Origin: Sphingomonas sp.
GTDB taxonomy: Bacteria; Pseudomonadota; Alphaproteobacteria; Sphingomonadales; Sphingomonadaceae
Assembly (NCBI GenBank): GCA_013822915.1
Contig: PNLG01000151.1
Span: 1-9,230 of the forward strand
Reading direction: 5' to 3'
Length of the DNA stretch: 9,230 bases
In this document: piece after piece, positions 6,484 to 9,230 of the stretch
Numbering within the stretch: the first letter of the stretch is position 1
Layout: each line of letters opens with the position of its first letter
Notes under the pieces: model-generated
What the model was told of the DNA's origin: nothing
Seen by the model: the letters and a program-made list of their open reading frames with translations, nothing else
The model's database searches: none
Program-made: the position numbers and the translations under genes

Positions 6484-6512
6484 TTGCTGAACGTGGCGGC
6501 GATTGCTATCGG
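6484..6512 (+). promoter_or_regulatory. Candidate promoter for the zinc-finger/tldD operon
   Basis: TTGCTG (6484-6489) and TATCGG (6507-6512) are spaced by 17 bp, and the second ends 7 nt before the ATG at 6520. Transcription would begin at or beside the start codon. Matches to consensus are only partial. The divergent gene begins at 6482, so space for any promoter is very limited. Confidence 0.25.
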
Positions 6513-6519
6513 ATGGAGC

Positions 6520-6723
6520 ATGATCCCGCCACCCGAAACGACCCGCGTTACTAGCCCTCGCGTCGCCTGCGACGGGGCGCATGCGGGGATTCCGGCGTCA
6601 CTTGGCCATCCGCGCGTGTTTCTGGAGATTGATGAGCGCGGGTTTGTTGACTGCGGCTATTGCGACCGGCGCTTTGTATTGGCAGGGGGCGCTGCCGACA
6701 TCGCCGCTGGCGCTGACGCCTGA
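6520..6723 (+). CDS. Small CHCC zinc-finger protein (NDUFS6-C-terminus-like)
   Basis: A 67-residue protein with the zf-CHCC zinc-binding domain found at the C-terminus of the complex I accessory subunit NDUFS6 and as free-standing proteins in alphaproteobacteria. The four ligands are visible: C17 (VACDG), H30 (LGHPRV), C45 and C48 (DCGYCDRRFVL). The spacing and the GHPRVFLEI...CGYCDRRF core match the family well. In mitochondria this domain contributes to late complex I assembly; the role of the bacterial stand-alone form is unknown, so a link to respiration is only an inference. The ATG at 6520 has GGAG too close for a normal ribosome-binding site; an upstream in-frame start at 6340 would run antisense through the neighbour gene and is rejected. 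tldD begins 18 bp after the stop, which suggests one transcript. Confidence 0.85.
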   Translation: MIPPPETTRVTSPRVACDGAHAGIPASLGHPRVFLEIDERGFVDCGYCDRRFVLAGGAADIAAGADA

Positions 6724-6729
6724 GCTGCT

Positions 6730-6735
6730 TATAGT
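6730..6735 (+). promoter_or_regulatory. -10-like box directly before tldD
   Basis: TATAGT matches the -10 consensus at 5 of 6 positions and lies 6 nt before the tldD ATG. No good -35 box is found at 16-18 bp, and no Shine-Dalgarno precedes tldD. It could drive a leaderless tldD transcript in addition to read-through from the zinc-finger gene. It may also be chance. Confidence 0.25.
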
Positions 6736-6741
6736 GCGCGG

Positions 6742-8169
6742 ATGACCGAGCACCCCGACCCCCGCGCCTTTCTCTACACCGCAGACCTCGATCCCGCCGC
6801 CGCGCAAGCGCTGACCGCGCGGGCGCTGGCGCGCGCCGATGATGGCGAGCTCTACCTCCAGTACAAAAAGTCCGAAGCCTTCGGCTTTGACGATGGGCGG
6901 CTGAAAACCGCGAGTTTCGACACCCATTCGGGCTTTGGCCTGCGCGCGGTATCGGGGGAGACGACCGCCTTTGCCCATGCCAATGAGCTGAGCGCTGCCG
7001 CGATTGGCCGCGCTGCGGAGACGATGGCGCTCATCGACCCGTCGTCGGCTGCAAAAGCGCCGCCGCCGCGCGCCACCAACCGTCACCTCTACACCGCCGC
7101 CGATCCGCTCGACCTGATGCCGTTTGCCGACAAGGTGGCGCTTTGCCAGACGATTGATGCCGCCGCGCGCGCCCGCGACCCCCGGGTGGTGCAGGTGTCG
7201 GTCGCGCTGTCGGGCTCGTGGAGCGTCGTTGAAATCATGCGCGCCGACGGCTTTGTCGCAACCGACATCCGCCCGCTGGTGCGGCTCAACGTGTCGATCG
7301 TGGCGGAGGTAAATGGGCGGCGCGAGACGGGCAGCTTCGGGATTGGTGGGCGCTATCTTTATGATCAGGTCACATCGCCTGCTGTTTGGAACCGCGCGAT
7401 CGACGAAGCGCTGGCTCAGGCGCTGGTCAATCTGGAGTCGGTCGCGGCGCCCGCTGGCGAAATGACCGTGCTGCTCGGCCCCGGCTGGCCCGGCATTCTG
7501 CTCCACGAAGCGATCGGGCACGGGCTGGAGGGCGATTTCAACCGCAAGGGCACCAGCGCGTTTTCGGGCCGCATCGGCGAGCGCGTCGCCGCCCCCGGCG
7601 TGACCGTGGTTGATGACGGGTCGCTCCACGACCGGCGCGGGTCGCTGTCGATCGATGATGAGGGCACGCCAACACAGGAAAATATCCTGATCGAGGACGG
7701 CATTCTGAAGGGCTATATTCAGGACCGGCTGAACGCGCGGCTGATGGGGGTGGCGCCGACGGGCAATGGGCGGCGCGAAAGCTTTGCCCATGCCCCCATG
7801 CCGCGGATGACCAACACGTTCATGCGCGGTGGGCGCGACAATCCGGCCGAGCTGCTCGCGCGCGTCAAAAAGGGGATTTTCGCCAAATCCTTTGGCGGCG
7901 GCCAGGTCGATATCGTGTCGGGCAAGTTCGTCTTTTCCTGCACCGAGGCTTACCGCGTCGAAAATGGCCGTATCGGCGCCCCGATCAAGGGCGCGACGCT
8001 GATCGGCGACGGACCAAGCGTGCTGACCCGCGTAATCGGGATTGGCGACGACTTCGCGCTCGACGAAGGGGTCGGCATGTGTGGCAAGGGCGGGCAGAGC
8101 GTGCCGGCCGGCGTCGGCCAGCCGACCCTGCTGGTCGATGGGCTGACCGTCGGCGGAACCGAGGTTTAG
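6742..8169 (+). CDS. tldD: Metalloprotease TldD
   Basis: Catalytic subunit of the TldD/TldE (PmbA) cytoplasmic heterodimer, which degrades unfolded peptides. In bacteria that make them, it also matures peptide products such as microcin B17. The 475 residues match E. coli TldD (481) along the whole length. The zinc site HExxxH is H255-E256-AIG-H260 in the segment LLHEAIGHGLEGDFNRKGTS (253-272). The third ligand is C447 in GMCGKGGQS. Other conserved blocks are RPLVRL (177-182), NARLMGVAPTGNGRRESFAH (331-350), PMPRMTNTF (352-360) and GGGQVDIVSGKFVFS (385-399). TldE is not in the window, as is common. The gene lies 18 bp after the zinc-finger gene and 22 bp before the flavoprotein gene. No ribosome-binding site is evident, but a -10-like TATAGT lies 6 nt before the ATG. 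Confidence 0.97.
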   Translation: MTEHPDPRAFLYTADLDPAAAQALTARALARADDGELYLQYKKSEAFGFDDGRLKTASFDTHSGFGLRAVSGETTAFAHANELSAAAIGRAAETMALIDPSSAAKAPPPRATNRHLYTAADPLDLMPFADKVALCQTIDAAARARDPRVVQVSVALSGSWSVVEIMRADGFVATDIRPLVRLNVSIVAEVNGRRETGSFGIGGRYLYDQVTSPAVWNRAIDEALAQALVNLESVAAPAGEMTVLLGPGWPGILLHEAIGHGLEGDFNRKGTSAFSGRIGERVAAPGVTVVDDGSLHDRRGSLSIDDEGTPTQENILIEDGILKGYIQDRLNARLMGVAPTGNGRRESFAHAPMPRMTNTFMRGGRDNPAELLARVKKGIFAKSFGGGQVDIVSGKFVFSCTEAYRVENGRIGAPIKGATLIGDGPSVLTRVIGIGDDFALDEGVGMCGKGGQSVPAGVGQPTLLVDGLTVGGTEV

Positions 8170-8191
8170 GCAGCCAAGGAGCGCGCACGCT

Positions 8192-8752
8192 GTGTCCGAG
8201 TTCTTCACCGCTCTCAACGACGACCACTGCGCCTTTATCGCGGCTCAGCCGGTGTTTTTCGTCGCGACCGCGGCGGAAGACGCGCGGATCAACCTGTCCC
8301 CCAAGGGGATGGATGTTTTCCGGGTGCTGGGGCCAAACCGCGTTGCTTATCTCGACCTGGGCGGGTCGGGGAATGAGACGCAGGCGCATTTGGCCGCCGA
8401 TGGCCGCATCACCATCATGTTCTGCGCGTTTGATAGCCCCGCGCTGATCCTGCGGCTTTATGGGCGCGGGGCGTATGCGCTGGCGGGCACGGCCGATTAT
8501 GAGGCGCTGGCCGGACACTTCCCGCGCTTGCCCGGCGCGCGCCAGATTTTTGACGTCACGGTCGATAGTTTGCAGACGAGCTGTGGCTGGGGCGTGCCCT
8601 ATATGAACTTCGATCGCGAGCGCAAAACGCTGGCCAAATTCCACGCGCAACAAGATCCCACCGAGCGCCTCGCGCGGATTGCGACGCGCAACCGCAGCAT
8701 CGATGGCCTGCCCGTCACCGTGCAGACCGTCATGCCGACCTGGGATGACTGA
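8192..8752 (+). CDS. Pyridoxamine 5'-phosphate oxidase-family flavoprotein
   Basis: Predicted FMN-binding split-barrel protein of the PNPOx-related family (186 residues). It is not PdxH itself: the order of motifs differs, and this subgroup is uncharacterised, so the substrate is unknown. Visible blocks are VFFVATA (21-27), INLSPKG (33-39), VAYLDLGGSGNET (51-63), ITIMFCAF (73-80), ILRLYGRG (86-93) and a late QTSCGWGVPYM (128-138). These match the typical family pattern and look intact. The start is GTG at 8192, with AAGGAG at 8176-8181 as ribosome-binding site (10-nt spacing, a little long). tldD ends 22 bp upstream; the next gene starts inside the last codons of this one, so the pair is probably translated together. 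No signal peptide; cytoplasmic. Confidence 0.88.
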   Translation: MSEFFTALNDDHCAFIAAQPVFFVATAAEDARINLSPKGMDVFRVLGPNRVAYLDLGGSGNETQAHLAADGRITIMFCAFDSPALILRLYGRGAYALAGTADYEALAGHFPRLPGARQIFDVTVDSLQTSCGWGVPYMNFDRERKTLAKFHAQQDPTERLARIATRNRSIDGLPVTVQTVMPTWDD

Positions 8753-8963
8753 CCCCGTGGCGCTGGCGGAACTTGGGCGATTTTCGAAGAACGAAGCCAA
8801 TATCCTGATCGGTGCGCTCGACGCGCAGGGGATTGGCGCGGTCGCATTTGATGAGGGCGCCAGCATCGCCGATGGCAGCCAGTTTTTCATCCCCGTGCGC
8901 GTGATGGTCGATACCGATGATCTGGCCGACGCGCAGGCAATTGTCGCAGCGGCGGCCCGCTGA
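8745..8963 (+). CDS. DUF2007-type small protein
   Basis: A 72-residue protein fitting the DUF2007 family (called putative signal-transducing proteins; no activity is proven). The pattern is typical: LAELGRFSKNEANILIGAL, then DAQGIGAVAFDEG, then FFIPVRVMVDTDDLADAQAI, i.e. a beta-alpha-beta-beta-alpha ACT-like layout. The ATG at 8745 lies within the end of the flavoprotein gene and overlaps it by 8 nt (ATGACTGA). Translation is therefore probably coupled. An in-frame ATG at 8679 would create a long overlap and an unlikely Arg/Pro/Cys-rich N-terminus. It is the last gene of the operon; a palindrome follows 3 nt after the stop. Confidence 0.85.
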   Translation: MTDPVALAELGRFSKNEANILIGALDAQGIGAVAFDEGASIADGSQFFIPVRVMVDTDDLADAQAIVAAAAR

Positions 8964-8966
8964 TCT

Positions 8967-8989
8967 TGCCTAAAATTTAGGCAGCTTTT
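8967..8989 (+). terminator. Palindrome and T-run after the tldD operon
   Basis: TGCCTAAA (8967-8974) and TTTAGGCA (8976-8983) form a perfect 8-bp inverted repeat around one base, followed by GC and four Ts (8986-8989). In RNA the A/U-rich top would open, leaving a stem of about 6 bp. It fits a weak intrinsic terminator between the DUF2007 gene and the P-II unit; an operator is the alternative. Confidence 0.42.
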
Positions 8990-8990
8990 C

Positions 8991-9038
8991 GCAATTGCAC
9001 AAAATTGCGCCGTTCGCTTTGGCAAAGCGGCGTGCAAT
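8991..9038 (+). promoter_or_regulatory. Nested dyads upstream of the sigma-54 promoter; possible NtrC enhancer region
   Basis: ATTGCAC (8994-9000) and GTGCAAT (9032-9038) form a perfect 7-bp inverted pair. Between them lies CGCTTT-GGC-AAAGCG (9015-9029), and GCAATT / AATTGC (8991-8996, 9003-9008) overlaps the left arm. TGCAC and GTGCA match the half-sites of NtrC operators, but the usual 7-bp half-site gap is not met exactly. The region lies about 55-100 bp before the predicted start of transcription, a plausible activator position. Confidence 0.35.
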
Positions 9039-9065
9039 CTGCCCATGTTAACACAATATTACGAT

Positions 9066-9081
9066 TGGCACGAGGCTTGCG
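9066..9081 (+). promoter_or_regulatory. Sigma-54 (RpoN) promoter
   Basis: TGGCACG (9066-9072), 4 nt, TTGCG (9077-9081): the full -24/-12 consensus with the GG and GC dinucleotides in correct spacing. Transcription should begin near 9092, giving a leader of about 25 nt before the GTG at 9117. Such promoters are typical of P-II/ammonium-transport and glutamine synthetase operons and need an activator such as NtrC. Confidence 0.88.
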
Positions 9082-9116
9082 TGGAATTCCCCTGTGGCAA
9101 CAGCCGGGGGACGAAT

Positions 9117-9230
9117 GTGAAGCTTGTCATCGCGATTATCAAACCGTTCAAGCTCGACGAAGTGCGCGAGGCGCTGACCGCGATTGGCGCGGCGGGCATG
9201 ACGGTCAGCGAAGTGCGCGGCTTTGGTCGG
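9117..9230 (+). CDS. glnK: P-II nitrogen regulatory protein, N-terminal 38 residues (runs off right edge)
   Basis: P-II signal protein: a cytoplasmic trimer that senses ATP/ADP, 2-oxoglutarate and (through uridylylation) glutamine, and controls targets such as AmtB, glutamine synthetase adenylylation and NtrB. The visible part reads MKLVIAIIKPFKLDEVREAL and continues to EVRGFGR, the conserved first strand and helix; the T-loop with Tyr51 is outside the window. The start is GTG at 9117 with GGGGGA upstream; the ATG at 9115 is followed at once by a stop. The MKLV opening and the sigma-54 promoter favour GlnK (usually before amtB) over GlnB (usually before glnA, often opening MKKIEAIIK), but the next gene is not visible, so the paralogue is an inference. 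Confidence 0.92.
   Translation, partial: MKLVIAIIKPFKLDEVREALTAIGAAGMTVSEVRGFGR

Noticed and set aside
6598..8217. Minus-strand open frame of 539 codons opposite tldD
   Set aside because: It mirrors the tldD codons in full and extends past both ends without domain features. tldD is supported by its complete family motifs.
8991..9008. CRISPR or tandem-repeat signal in the AT-richer gap before the P-II gene
   Set aside because: The repeats are short dyads, not direct repeats with regular spacers; they fit an operator region better.
7985..9046. Minus-strand open frame opposite the end of tldD, the flavoprotein and DUF2007 genes
   Set aside because: It crosses three well-supported genes and a probable terminator; composition is typical of an antisense shadow.

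Overview
The window is high-GC, densely coded bacterial DNA. It looks like an alphaproteobacterium, probably a sphingomonad. The reasons are the style of the proteins, the GlnK-like P-II N-terminus, the small CHCC zinc-finger protein, the class A beta-lactamase-like lipoprotein and the C/G-rich REP-like palindromes. The genus cannot be fixed from sequence alone.

The genes form two divergent blocks that meet at about 6483-6519. The left block runs on the minus strand. From the divergence point leftwards it holds a secreted protein of unknown function (5907-6482), a YadG-like ABC ATPase (4927-5850), a small DUF559 nuclease-fold gene (4477-4872), nadB for L-aspartate oxidase (2900-4480), a class A beta-lactamase-like lipoprotein (1664-2749), and the 5' 528 codons of polA, which runs off the left edge. 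The right block runs on the plus strand. It holds a 67-residue CHCC zinc-finger protein (6520-6723), tldD (6742-8169), a pyridoxamine-phosphate-oxidase-like flavoprotein (8192-8752) and a DUF2007 protein (8745-8963). These look like one operon that ends at a palindrome. A separate nitrogen-control unit then begins: a near-perfect sigma-54 promoter (9066-9081) and the start of a P-II gene, probably glnK (9117 to the right edge).

Most genes are housekeeping: DNA replication and repair, NAD synthesis, peptide maturation or proteolysis, and nitrogen sensing. The unusual part is 4481-4921. There the DUF559 gene is bracketed by an exact 32-bp inverted repeat. Each copy combines a C/G palindrome on the outside with a four-tract G-quadruplex motif on the inside. 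The left copy encodes the C-terminal tail of the DUF559 protein and also supplies the nadB ribosome-binding site, within a hairpin. The DUF559 stop and the nadB start overlap as GTGA. A 9-bp sequence with 8 matches lies symmetrically outside both repeat copies, which would fit a target duplication. The arrangement suggests a compact, possibly mobile REP-like unit carrying its own nuclease gene, inserted between the ABC gene and nadB and now tied into nadB translation. That interpretation is inference; the repeats, overlaps and motifs are read directly.
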